DNA of 64,000 nt from Achromobacter kerstersii (GTDB lineage Bacteria; Pseudomonadota; Gammaproteobacteria; Burkholderiales; Burkholderiaceae_B). This document shows positions 25,328 to 34,004 of the stretch, one piece after another. Position numbers and translations under genes: made by a program. Position 1 is the stretch's first letter. Every line of letters begins with the position of its first letter. A model generated the notes under the pieces. That model had not been told where the DNA came from, ran no database searches, and saw nothing but the letters and a program-made list of their open reading frames with translations. Location of the stretch: NCBI RefSeq assembly GCF_902859595.1, contig NZ_CADIJQ010000014.1, forward strand, positions 1 through 64,000, read 5' to 3'.

Positions 25328-26950
25328 ATGAAGAATATGAAGCTTGGAACCCGTCTTGCGGGTGGCTTTTCCGTCTTGCTCGCCATGATCATCATCATGA
25401 GCATCGTCGGGCTGGTCAGCCTGGCGAACATCAACGACTCGGTGGAAACCGTGACGCAGCGGTCGCTGATCAAGGAACGCCTGATCAGCGATTGGGCGCG
25501 CAACATCCAGACCGGCGTCACCCGAACCACCGCCATCGCCAAAAGCGCCGATGCCAGCCTGGCCGGCTTCTTCACCGAAGAGGCGGCGGCATCCACGAAA
25601 AATTCCTCGGCGTTGCAGCAGAAGATTGAACCGCTGATCGAGTCCGACGAAGAAAAGCAATTGTGGGAAGGCATCCGCAAATCCCGCGGCGACTACCTGC
25701 GCACGCGCGACGCCATCTTCAAGGCCAAGCAGGACGGCGATGTGGACGCCGCCAACCGGGTCTTCACGCAGGAATTTTTGCCCGCCACGCGTCAGTTCAT
25801 TGATCAGATCACCAAGCTGACGAACTTGCAGCGCGCGGAAATCGACGCGAGCGCGGCGGATATCCAAAGCGCTTATGGCGTGGCGAATTTCTGGATGATC
25901 GCGATTGGGTCCATCGCGCTGGTCAGCGGCCTGCTGCTGGCCATTCTGTTGACCCGCAGCATCACCCGGCCCTTGTCCGACGCGGTGCGTGTCGCCCGAA
26001 CCGTGGCCGCCAATGACCTGACCAGCACCATCACCGTGCGCTCGCGCGACGAGATCGGCCAGCTGATGCAGGCGCTGGAATCCATGAACGCCAACCTGGC
26101 CGGCACGGTCGCCAGCATCCGCACGGGCGTGGACAGCATGGCGTCCGCCTCGGGCGAGATCGCGGCGGGCAATACTGATTTGTCGTCGCGCACTGAACAG
26201 CAGGCAGCGTCGCTGGAAGAGACCGCGGCGTCGATGGAGCAGCTCTCGGCCACGGTGAAGCAAAACGCCGACAGCGCGCGCCAGGCCAACCAGTTGGCTG
26301 CGGCCGCGTCCGACACCGCTTCCCGTGGAGGCGCCACCGTGTCTGAAGTCGTCAGCACGATGAGCGCAATATCTTCCAGCTCGGTCAAGATATCCGACAT
26401 CGTGTCGGTGATCGACGGCATCGCCTTCCAGACCAACATCCTGGCGCTGAACGCCGCCGTTGAAGCCGCCCGCGCAGGCGAACAAGGCAAGGGCTTCGCC
26501 GTCGTCGCCGCTGAAGTCCGCACGCTTGCGCAACGCAGCGCGCAAGCGGCCAAGGAAATCAAGACGCTGATCGAAGATACGGTGCAGAAGATCAGCCAGG
26601 GCTCCGTCAGCGCCGAACGCGCCGGCACGACGATGCAGGAAATCGTCAGCTCCGTGCAGCGCGTAACCGACATCATGGGCGAAATCGCCGCCGCGTCCGC
26701 CGAGCAAGCCGACGGCATCGAACAGGTGAACCGCGCAGTGTCGCAGATGGATGAAGTCACCCAACAGAACGCCGCACTGGTCGAAGAAGCCGCGGCGGCC
26801 GCCGGGTCGATGCAGGATCAGGCAGCAGAACTGACGCGCGCGGTCAGTGCGTTCAAGTTGCCGGGAGGAGGGGGAATGGGGCGTGGCACGGAACGGGTCA
26901 CGACGGGCCGATCGTTAACAATGACGGGGGCTGTCGCCCTTCGGCCCTGA
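25328..26950 (+). CDS. Methyl-accepting chemotaxis protein
   Basis: A 540-aa transmembrane chemoreceptor. TM1 is about residues 10-32 (LAGGFSVLLAMIIIMSIVGLV). A four-helix-bundle periplasmic domain (4HB_MCP type, about 33-188) follows, then TM2 (about 190-214), HAMP (about 215-268, TRPLSDAVRVARTVAANDL) and the cytoplasmic signalling hairpin. The tip is SDIVSVIDGIAFQTNILALN then AAVEAARAGEQGKGFAVVA, a perfect match to the CheA/CheW contact region. The ligand is unknown. The C-terminus lacks an NWETF-type CheR-docking pentapeptide. The ATG at 25328 follows GGAGG. No che genes are nearby, so it is an orphan receptor. Confidence 0.95.
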   Translation: MKNMKLGTRLAGGFSVLLAMIIIMSIVGLVSLANINDSVETVTQRSLIKERLISDWARNIQTGVTRTTAIAKSADASLAGFFTEEAAASTKNSSALQQKIEPLIESDEEKQLWEGIRKSRGDYLRTRDAIFKAKQDGDVDAANRVFTQEFLPATRQFIDQITKLTNLQRAEIDASAADIQSAYGVANFWMIAIGSIALVSGLLLAILLTRSITRPLSDAVRVARTVAANDLTSTITVRSRDEIGQLMQALESMNANLAGTVASIRTGVDSMASASGEIAAGNTDLSSRTEQQAASLEETAASMEQLSATVKQNADSARQANQLAAAASDTASRGGATVSEVVSTMSAISSSSVKISDIVSVIDGIAFQTNILALNAAVEAARAGEQGKGFAVVAAEVRTLAQRSAQAAKEIKTLIEDTVQKISQGSVSAERAGTTMQEIVSSVQRVTDIMGEIAAASAEQADGIEQVNRAVSQMDEVTQQNAALVEEAAAAAGSMQDQAAELTRAVSAFKLPGGGGMGRGTERVTTGRSLTMTGAVALRP

Positions 26951-26961
26951 CCTTGACCCAA

Positions 26962-27552
26962 TCAGCAACGGATGCCTTGCCGAATGAGGCGGGCGAGGCT
27001 ATCCGTATGGCCGTTATAGGCGTCAATTGACGCCTGAATCATTTCGGCCTGGCTGATGCCAGTCCAGTCAATGTCATAGCCCGCGTTACGCGCCAGTTGT
27101 CCAATGAACTCCCGTTGCGTACGTCCATTGCCTTCGCGAAACGGATGCAGCACGTTGATTTCACCAAGGTAGTAAGCCGCGCGATGGCTGAAATGCTCAG
27201 CATCCAACGCTTGCAAGTAGCGCTCTTGGGCAAGCTGCTGAAACAATTGCCGGGCTGCGCTGTCGATCATCAGGTGACGAGCGAACATCGTGTCGCCTTT
27301 CTGAATCTCGCCTTGACGGATTTCCCCCGCCCAGTCGTAGATGTCGCCAAACAAGCGCCGATGGATTTGCTGCAGATGCGCCAGGTCGAACTTGCCGTCA
27401 ACGGGCTGCTCGCGCAGTTTGGTCGCCTGCAAAAATGACAGGCTGGACTCGGCCTTATCGAGTGCAGCCTGATCCTTGATACCCAGAAGGTTGCGGAGTA
27501 TCCCCGTACCTTTGTCGAGGTAGGGATCTCCGTCCTGCCCGGTGTATTTCAT
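26962..27552 (-). CDS. fic: Fic domain toxin (AMP transferase)
   Basis: A 196-aa Fic protein. The catalytic motif HPFREGNGRTQR (residues 136-147) is fully canonical (HxFx(D/E)GNGRxxR), including the catalytic histidine. The flap with EIQKGDTMFARHLMI (about 82-96) lies upstream. Fic enzymes usually AMPylate target proteins; class I toxins attack bacterial targets such as DNA gyrase/topoisomerase IV. There is no inhibitory helix in the protein itself; the upstream 64-aa gene supplies it. The start overlaps the antitoxin stop by 4 bp (ATGA), a typical toxin-antitoxin arrangement. It is convergent with the chemoreceptor gene (11-bp gap). Confidence 0.93.
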   Translation of the reverse strand: MKYTGQDGDPYLDKGTGILRNLLGIKDQAALDKAESSLSFLQATKLREQPVDGKFDLAHLQQIHRRLFGDIYDWAGEIRQGEIQKGDTMFARHLMIDSAARQLFQQLAQERYLQALDAEHFSHRAAYYLGEINVLHPFREGNGRTQREFIGQLARNAGYDIDWTGISQAEMIQASIDAYNGHTDSLARLIRQGIRC

Positions 27553-27743
27553 TTCTCGGATCGATTGAGGCCCAGCCGCGCCTTGTATTCGGCAATGGCG
27601 TCATCCAGGGATTTTTCGCCCGACGCCCATAACTCGGCATCTTTGATGACCTGTGCGTCCGGCTCCAGGCCTTCCATGCGTTGACTGGCCAGTGCGCTAT
27701 TCACCACGGCACGGCGGGCAAGGACTTCTTGCTCTGCAATCAT
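27549..27743 (-). CDS. Fic antitoxin (VbhA/YhfG-type)
   Basis: A 64-aa predicted antitoxin. It contains SQRMEG (residues 20-25), matching the class I Fic inhibitor motif (S/T)xxxE(G/N), whose glutamate blocks ATP binding in the Fic active site. The helix-forming N-terminus (EQEVLARRAVVNSALAS) fits VbhA. The ATG at 27743 is chosen over one ten codons upstream because AGGACGAG precedes it. The promoter must lie in the 50 bp before, just after the terminator of tRNA-Ser(CGA). Confidence 0.85.
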   Translation of the reverse strand: MIAEQEVLARRAVVNSALASQRMEGLEPDAQVIKDAELWASGEKSLDDAIAEYKARLGLNRSEK

Positions 27744-27790
27744 GACTCGTCCTGTGATCAATGAATGGGTCATTTTACGCCGCAGCACAA

Positions 27791-27820
27791 AGAAAAAAGC
27801 CCCTGATTTCTCAGGGGCTT
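27791..27820 (-). terminator. Terminator after tRNA-Ser(CGA)
   Basis: A 10-bp stem, AAGCCCCTGA (27797-27806) with TCAGGGGCTT (27811-27820), around TTTC. On the minus strand it is followed by a T-rich run, ending transcription 14 nt after the tRNA CCA. Confidence 0.9.
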
Positions 27821-27832
27821 CGTTCTTGAATA

Positions 27833-27924
<92 letters not shown>

Positions 27925-28134
27925 GTGGCTGGGTTCCAAAACGGTGTTGTCTCTTGGTGTTGCTAAAGAGGCTTCACGGAAAGATCCCTGGTCGGAAGGA
28001 TCTTCGTTGTTGGAGCAGCGAAGCCCGCAATTCTACAGGAATTTTTTCGCTTGTGTAAAGGGGGTGCGAAAAAATCTTCACAAGGGCTTATCCCGATCTT
28101 CCGGCGGCGTGGATCTTTGCCCAGAATCGCCTCC

Positions 28135-29457
28135 ATGAACCTGATCCTTATCCTTCTGCTTGCCGCGGTGCTTTGCGTGCCCATCACCCAGCGCCTGGGG
28201 CTGGGCGCCATCCCCGGCTATCTGATTGCGGGGGTGCTGATCGGGCCGTCCTGCCTGAAGCTCGTGACCAATGTCGACACCATGATCGACGTCTCGCAGT
28301 GGGGCGTGGTGATGATGCTGTTCATCATCGGGCTGGAGTTGTCGCCCAAACGCTTGTGGGCCATGCGCAGCGAGGTCTTTCTGCTGGGATCTTTGCAGAT
28401 GCTTGTCTGCGGCCTATTGCTTGGGCTGGTCTTTGGCGCGGCGCTGCGCCACATAGCGGGGATGGAATGGCAGGCGGCGGTGCTGTGCGGGCTGTCGCTG
28501 GCCTTGTCGTCCACAGCGGTGGCGTTACGGCTGTTGGACGAACGCACGCTGACTCGAACGCCGCTGGGCCGTTCGGCGCTGGGGGTCTTGCTGTTCCAGG
28601 ACATGGCGGCGATTCCGATGCTGGTGGCCGCTGGCCTGCTGGGCTCGGACGGCACATCCGCGCCGTCGTTCAAGGAAGCGCTGATCGCCGTGGCGGTGGT
28701 GGCGTTGGCTTATCAATTGCGGTTGCTGGGCTGGGCCGCCAAGGCGCAGCTGAATGAACTGTTCACTGCGGCCGCCTTGCTGATGGTGGTGGGGGCGGCG
28801 CAGTTGTTTGACTATGCCGGGCTGTCGGCGGGCCTCGGCGGTTTTCTGGTGGGCGTGCTGATGGCCGAATCCCGCTATCGGCACGATCTGGAAAAAGCCA
28901 TCGAGCCTTTCAAAGGCTTGCTGCTGGGCCTGTTCTTCCTGGCCATCGGCATGTCGATCAATTTGAAGGTCGTGGCCGATCACTGGTCGTTCATCATTGC
29001 CGGCGTCACCGCTTTGCTGGTCGTGAAAGCGCTGGTGCTGTACGGGTTCGCGCGCGCGCTGGGCCTGCCGCGCTATCACCGCCTGTTGTTTGCCATGGTG
29101 CTGGCGCAAGGCGGCGAGTTCAGCTTCGCCATCTTCAACGAAGCCTGGGACAACCATCTGGTGAACATCGAGCAGCGCGATGTGTTGTCGGTCGTGGTGG
29201 CGGTGTCGATGGGCGTGGTGCCGGTGCTGATCAAGCTGTTGGAGCGCGTGCCCGAACGGCTGGGCGGCATGGCGGACCTGCCCGCGGCAGAACCTGCGGC
29301 AGAGCCCGCAGCAGGACCTGCGGTAGAGCCTGCGGCAGAGCCCGCAGCAGACCACGTGACCCGGCCTGTGGTCGAGCCCTCGGTCGAGCTCGTGGCCGCT
29401 CCCATCGATGCCGGTAGGCCGCCTGCGTCCACCGCCCAAGACAAGCCTCCCGTTTGA
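28135..29457 (+). CDS. CPA2 family monovalent cation:proton antiporter (Kef-type, no RCK domain)
   Basis: A 440-aa membrane protein. It has the KefB/KefC-type Na_H_Exchanger core of about a dozen segments: an IPGYLIAGVLIGP block early, MLFIIGLELSPKRLW, LALSSTAVALRLLDER, LGVLLFQDMAAIPML with the likely ion-binding QD, and MVLAQGGEFSFAIF. It stops after the membrane core: no C-terminal TrkA-N/RCK domain follows, unlike KefB/C (about 600 aa). In its place is a low-complexity Pro/Ala/Glu tail (about residues 380-440), partly encoded by six 12-bp repeats. The ion and gating are not inferable. The ATG at 28135 begins the first helix directly. Confidence 0.85.
   Translation: MNLILILLLAAVLCVPITQRLGLGAIPGYLIAGVLIGPSCLKLVTNVDTMIDVSQWGVVMMLFIIGLELSPKRLWAMRSEVFLLGSLQMLVCGLLLGLVFGAALRHIAGMEWQAAVLCGLSLALSSTAVALRLLDERTLTRTPLGRSALGVLLFQDMAAIPMLVAAGLLGSDGTSAPSFKEALIAVAVVALAYQLRLLGWAAKAQLNELFTAAALLMVVGAAQLFDYAGLSAGLGGFLVGVLMAESRYRHDLEKAIEPFKGLLLGLFFLAIGMSINLKVVADHWSFIIAGVTALLVVKALVLYGFARALGLPRYHRLLFAMVLAQGGEFSFAIFNEAWDNHLVNIEQRDVLSVVVAVSMGVVPVLIKLLERVPERLGGMADLPAAEPAAEPAAGPAVEPAAEPAADHVTRPVVEPSVELVAAPIDAGRPPASTAQDKPPV
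29281..29352 (+). repeat. Six 12-bp coding repeats in the antiporter tail
   Basis: Six consecutive 12-bp units related to CCTGCGGCAGAG encode PAAE/PAAG/PAVE/PAAD. The number of units may vary among strains by slippage. Confidence 0.85.
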
Positions 29458-29560
29458 CCCCGCGCCGCGTGGGGGCATGGCATGATTGCCGTCTTGCCGG
29501 GCGGCTACACTTGAACCCGCTTTGCTTCCCGCCTACCTGCCAGATCACAGGAGAATGCTC

Positions 29561-30343
29561 ATGCTCAAAGGAAAAGTCGCCCTTGTCACCGGTTCCACCA
29601 GCGGCATCGGTCTGGGTATCGCCACGGCCTTCGCCCAACAAGGCGCCGATATCGTCTTGAACGGTTTTGGCGATGCGGCCGAGATCGAGAAAGTGCGCGC
29701 CGGCTTGGCCGACAAGCATGGCGTGAAGGTGATCTACGATGGCGCCGACCTGTCCAAAGGCGCCGCCGTGCGCGAGCTGGTCGAGAACACCGTGCGCCAG
29801 ATGGGCCGCATCGACATCCTGGTCAACAACGCCGGCATTCAGCACACCGCGCTGATCGAAGACTTTCCCGCCGAGAAGTGGGACGCCATTCTGGCGCTGA
29901 ACCTGTCGGCCGTGTTCCACGGCACCGCCGCCGCCTTGCCGCATATGAAGCAGCAGGGTTTCGGCCGCATCATCAATATCGCGTCGGCGCACGGCTTGGT
30001 GGCGTCTGCCAACAAGTCGGCCTATGTGGCCGCCAAGCATGGCGTGGTGGGCTTCACCAAGGTGACGGCGCTGGAAACGGCCGGCCAGGGCATTACCGCC
30101 AATTCGATCTGCCCGGGCTGGGTTCGCACCCCGCTGGTGGAAAAGCAGATTACCGCGCTGGCGGAAAAGAATGGTGTTGATCAGGAAACCGCCGCGCGCG
30201 ACCTGCTCAGCGAGAAACAGCCGTCGCTGCAATTCGTGACGCCGGAACAACTGGGCGGCACCGCCGTGTTCCTGGCCTCGGATGCGGCGGCGCAAATCAC
30301 TGGAACGTCCGTCTCCGTCGATGGCGGCTGGACGGCGCGTTAA
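29561..30343 (+). CDS. bdhA: 3-hydroxybutyrate dehydrogenase
   Basis: A 260-aa classical short-chain dehydrogenase interconverting (R)-3-hydroxybutyrate and acetoacetate with NAD+, used in polyhydroxybutyrate turnover. It shows the TGSTSGIGLGI nucleotide motif, NNAG (residues 88-91), catalytic IASAHG serine, YVAAK (Tyr/Lys) and the PGWVRTPLV loop. The C-terminus SVDGGWTAR and the length are diagnostic of BdhA. ATG 29561 is used because the AGGAG is seven bases upstream; an ATG six bases earlier is too close. Confidence 0.93.
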   Translation: MLKGKVALVTGSTSGIGLGIATAFAQQGADIVLNGFGDAAEIEKVRAGLADKHGVKVIYDGADLSKGAAVRELVENTVRQMGRIDILVNNAGIQHTALIEDFPAEKWDAILALNLSAVFHGTAAALPHMKQQGFGRIINIASAHGLVASANKSAYVAAKHGVVGFTKVTALETAGQGITANSICPGWVRTPLVEKQITALAEKNGVDQETAARDLLSEKQPSLQFVTPEQLGGTAVFLASDAAAQITGTSVSVDGGWTAR

Positions 30344-30358
30344 TAAAGGAATCCCCGA

Positions 30359-31135
30359 ATGTTGTTGTTGCTTTCTCCCGCCAAGAAGCTGGACTACGAC
30401 TCGCCGCTGCACATCGAGACGCACACCCAGCCGCTGTTTGTGGATCAGGCTGCCGGCCTGATCAAGTTGCTGAAGACCAAGACCGCGGAAGATATTTCCG
30501 GCCTGATGAGCCTGAGCCCGGCGTTGTCCGAGCTGAACGTGCAGCGATACGCGCACTGGAAGCGCACGTTCACGCAGACCAATTCGCGCCAGGCCGTGCT
30601 GGCCTTCAATGGTGATGTGTACGAAGGGCTGGACGCGTCCACCTTGTCGGCCAAGCAGCTGGAATGGGCGCAAGAACACGTGGCCATCCTCAGCGGCTTG
30701 TACGGCGTGCTGCGCCCGCTGGACTTGATGCAACCGTATCGCCTGGAAATGGGCACGCGGCTGGAAACGCCCAAGGGCAAGAACCTGTACGAGTACTGGG
30801 GGTCGACCATCGCCGCCTACCTGAACGAGCGTCAGGAAGGCAAGAAGTCGCCGGTCATCGTCAACCTGGCGTCTGAAGAGTATTTCAAGTCGGTCGACCT
30901 GAAGACGCTGAAGGCGCGCGTGGTGCAGTGCGTGTTCCAGGATTGGAAGAACGGCGCGTGGAAGATCATCAGCTTTCACGCCAAGCGCGCGCGCGGCCTG
31001 ATGGCCCGCTATGCCATTCAGCACAAGGTTGCGAAGCCCGAAGGCTTGCAAGGCTTTGATCTGGAAGGCTATGCGTACGACGCGTCGGCGTCGACGGAAG
31101 ACAAGCTGGTGTTCCGCCGGAAATTGGCGGATTGA
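30359..31135 (+). CDS. yaaA: Peroxide stress protein YaaA
   Basis: A 258-aa member of the YaaA/UPF0246 family, which limits intracellular iron and DNA damage during H2O2 stress. Conserved family blocks are LLLLSPAKKLDY at the N-terminus, FNGDVYEGLDA, AILSGLYGVLRPLDLMQPYRLEMGT, VNLASEEYFKSVD, and C-terminal IISFHAKRARGLMARY. AAAGGA lies upstream, and it follows bdhA by 15 bp, so the two are probably co-transcribed. Confidence 0.95.
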   Translation: MLLLLSPAKKLDYDSPLHIETHTQPLFVDQAAGLIKLLKTKTAEDISGLMSLSPALSELNVQRYAHWKRTFTQTNSRQAVLAFNGDVYEGLDASTLSAKQLEWAQEHVAILSGLYGVLRPLDLMQPYRLEMGTRLETPKGKNLYEYWGSTIAAYLNERQEGKKSPVIVNLASEEYFKSVDLKTLKARVVQCVFQDWKNGAWKIISFHAKRARGLMARYAIQHKVAKPEGLQGFDLEGYAYDASASTEDKLVFRRKLAD

Positions 31136-31229
31136 TGGGGTGATGGGTTCAGCGCGGATTGCGTGCGCTTTACCCAACCTACGCATTAACGCGCGCTTGA
31201 CTCGTCCTGCGCGCGTTGATGCCTTTGCT

Positions 31230-33452
31230 TTACGCCGTGGCGGCAACCGGGGGCGCGTGCGTCGGGTCAGCCAGCGCTTGCAGTTCCTGGCGGATCATGT
31301 GTGACGCCTTCAACATCTGTTTCAGCGGATAGGCCAGCGCGGCTTGTTCGCCTTCCGTGTCGAATTGCGTGGGCAGCGTCGTGGCGATCTGCGGGCGCTT
31401 TTCGTCCAGCAGATCGACCATGCCATTCAGGGCCAGCTGCACGGCTTCGGGCGTCTTGGGCAACGCCGCCAGGATGGGAATTGCCGCTGTGATCTGCGAG
31501 GCCAGCACGTGGTTCTGGATCAGCAGGTTGTTCAGCTCCGGCACGCTCAGCTGGTGCGACTTGGGTTCGCTCATCATCCGGTAGAACGCTTCGGCAAAGT
31601 TGCTGAACGCAATGTGCACGTTCTTGCGCGCCAGGCGCCATGCCAAGTCGGCGTCAATGACGGCAGGCACATCAGAAGCCGGCCCCGTCGTGGCCACCCC
31701 GTTTGATTGCATCGCTTCCACATAGCGCAGGCCGGCCAGCAGGTATTCGCGATTGGCGCGCGTGGCGGCGGCCGCCAGGGGCTTCAGATAGCGCGCCTCC
31801 CACCACGGCAGGATGTAGCTGCAAACGAGCGCCAGCGCGCAGCCCAGCAGCGTGTCGATGGCGCGTTCGCCAATCACCGCCATGGACACCGTGCCGGGCG
31901 ACACGAAGTGGAACACCAGCACCACGAAGAGCGTGTTGAAAATGGCGCTGGCCATGTAGTTCAGCTGCACCAGGCTGTTGCCCATGACGCACGCGCCCAA
32001 GAGCACGGCGAACAGGATTTCGGGCCGGTCGGTTACGTTGAACAGCAGCAGCGCGCAGATGCAGCCAATCAGCGTGCCCCCCAGACGCCAGCCATTGCGT
32101 TGCCGCGTCAGCGCAAAGCCGGGCTTCATGATGATGACGATGGTCAGCATGATCCAGTAGTTGTGCGCGGAAAATTCCGGCGACAGCCAGCGGCTGGCCA
32201 GGGTCATGGCAATGGCGGCCGCTGCCGTCACGCGCAGCGCATATCGGAAGTGCGGGGAGTCCAGCCGCAGGTTGCTGGTCAAGAGACCAAAGCGGAATTC
32301 CTGGCGCGAGATGAATCGCGTCAAGGACTTGTTGATGCGCAGGGCGTCCGTGGGCTTGGCATCCGGCGAGGCCGCGGTGTGGTCCGCCAGGCGGTCGACG
32401 ATGCGGGCCGAATTGCGCAGACGGCGCAGCACCTGGATGATCAGCGCCAGCATTTCGGGTTCGCGTTCGCCCAGCCCTTGCTGCTTGAGCTGTTCGATTT
32501 CGTATTCGATGGCGCGCAGTTCGGCCTTGGCGCTGCTGCGGTATTGCACCTGCCGGCCGCGCGACACATCCAGCGCGATGCGGTTCAGTTCCAGCGACAT
32601 CTTCACCAGCGCGTCGCGCATGAACATCAGGCAGTCGTTGCCGGCCAGTGTGCGGCGCAAGGTGGCGTAGTCGGTATGCGTGGCGACCAGCGTGTCCAGC
32701 AACTGAAGCATGTCGACGAACATGTTCCAGATCATCACGCGCTGGCGGTCGCCCAGGCCTTTGCCGCGGGGCAGGGCGCGCAGCACCATGTCGCGCGCGG
32801 CCTGGTGCTTTTCCGTCATGACGGATTGGCGCTGGATCAGCGTGCGGTAGGCTTCGTCCAGGTCAGACGTTTCATCGTAGAAGGCGGCGCGGGCGGCAAC
32901 GTAGTCGGCCGTGGCGAACAGCGCCACCGACATGGCTTGCTGCTCTTCGCGCAGCCAGAACAGGCGCGAAAAGCCCAGGCTGAAGACCACGTAGAACAGG
33001 GCGCCGCCCAAGGTGGCGGCGGCGTGCGCCAGAACTTCGTGCGGTTCCAGCGGCGAATGCATCGTCAAGGTCATCAGCAGCAGGCCGGCAAAGCCGATCA
33101 GCCCGCCGCGTTTGCCGAACACCGTGAACATTGAATAGACAAAGCACTGCGCAATGACCACCAGCCAGATCAGGACGGGATGCGTGGACGCCAGCCCCGT
33201 GATGATGACAGTGATGGTTCCCAGCGCCGCGCCGCCCAGCATTTCGTTGGTGCGATGGCGCTGTGGCCCGCCCGGCTGGTCGATGATGGCCAGGCACTGC
33301 GCGCCGAAGGTGGCGACCAGGCCCGTCGTGTAGTTGCCAAAGAGGCCGCCCAGCACCAGCACGGGCAAAAGCATGCCGACCCCCTGGCGCACCCCTCCGA
33401 AGAAGTAGTGGCTGTAGAGGAAACGGCGAATGCTGGCAATGCGCAAATCCAT
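31230..33452 (-). CDS. FUSC family membrane protein (YccS-like)
   Basis: A 740-aa inner-membrane protein of the FUSC/aromatic-acid-exporter-like superfamily. Two hydrophobic bundles each with about five to six helices occur: an N-terminal YccS-type half (about 20-180, GVGMLLPVLVLGGLFGNYTTGLVATFGA) and a C-terminal half (about 410-540) with HNYWIMLTIVIIMKPGFALTRQR then RLGGTLIG, the FUSC hallmark. Cytoplasmic helical domains lie after each. Relatives export aromatic acids or fusaric acid, but YccS itself has no known substrate. The start at 33452 is set by the family N-terminus. It is divergent from ilvB with a 552-bp gap. Confidence 0.9.
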   Translation of the reverse strand: MDLRIASIRRFLYSHYFFGGVRQGVGMLLPVLVLGGLFGNYTTGLVATFGAQCLAIIDQPGGPQRHRTNEMLGGAALGTITVIITGLASTHPVLIWLVVIAQCFVYSMFTVFGKRGGLIGFAGLLLMTLTMHSPLEPHEVLAHAAATLGGALFYVVFSLGFSRLFWLREEQQAMSVALFATADYVAARAAFYDETSDLDEAYRTLIQRQSVMTEKHQAARDMVLRALPRGKGLGDRQRVMIWNMFVDMLQLLDTLVATHTDYATLRRTLAGNDCLMFMRDALVKMSLELNRIALDVSRGRQVQYRSSAKAELRAIEYEIEQLKQQGLGEREPEMLALIIQVLRRLRNSARIVDRLADHTAASPDAKPTDALRINKSLTRFISRQEFRFGLLTSNLRLDSPHFRYALRVTAAAAIAMTLASRWLSPEFSAHNYWIMLTIVIIMKPGFALTRQRNGWRLGGTLIGCICALLLFNVTDRPEILFAVLLGACVMGNSLVQLNYMASAIFNTLFVVLVFHFVSPGTVSMAVIGERAIDTLLGCALALVCSYILPWWEARYLKPLAAAATRANREYLLAGLRYVEAMQSNGVATTGPASDVPAVIDADLAWRLARKNVHIAFSNFAEAFYRMMSEPKSHQLSVPELNNLLIQNHVLASQITAAIPILAALPKTPEAVQLALNGMVDLLDEKRPQIATTLPTQFDTEGEQAALAYPLKQMLKASHMIRQELQALADPTHAPPVAATA

Positions 33453-34004
33453 GGGGCGGGGCCTAATTCTCGCGATGCGGCAAGTATATAGATGCGCCCT
33501 GCGCTTCGGGCCTTTCCCGGCTGGCAAAGCGCACCCAAACGGCGCGAAGCAAGGGAGCATTTGGATTTGGGGGCAGATGGCTGCCGGACTGTCTCTGATG
33601 GCCGTCTGCGTCGCCCATGCAACGGTCCGGAAACACCGATTTGCTACCTTTGACGCAACGCGGTAAATTCCATCTCTTGCGTCGGTCTGCCTATCCGATA
33701 CCGGCGCGTTGAGGCAAGTTGGTCAGGGTCACCTCCCAGCCATCCTGCCGCAGTGATACCTGCTGTTGGCCGCGCCACAAGCGTGTGTTGCCAAAGCTTC
33801 CATTTCGACCTCCAGCGTCCCCAAGGGGCGTTTGCACTGCGTTCTGTCGAGCGTGTGCCGGGTCGGCAAGGTGTCCGGGTGGCGTGGCTCCGTGAGCCGC
33901 TAAGCGCCGGATCATGTTGTCGTAGCCGGTATGGGTTCCGTTGCCGCCGTATCCGGGCGAGCAACAGTCAGGGTTGCAGGGCCGGTACTGAAAGGAAATA
34001 CAAC
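33453..34004. other. 552-bp intergenic region between the FUSC gene and ilvB
   Basis: No gene that I can support. It must hold the promoters of the divergent FUSC and ilvB genes; a TATACT -10-like box for the FUSC side lies on the minus strand at 33483-33488. I looked for a branched-chain-residue leader peptide ahead of ilvB (attenuation) and saw none. Confidence 0.5.

Noticed and set aside
33666..34004. Leader peptide attenuator for ilvB
   Set aside because: No short frame rich in Ile, Leu or Val with paired terminator/antiterminator stems was found.
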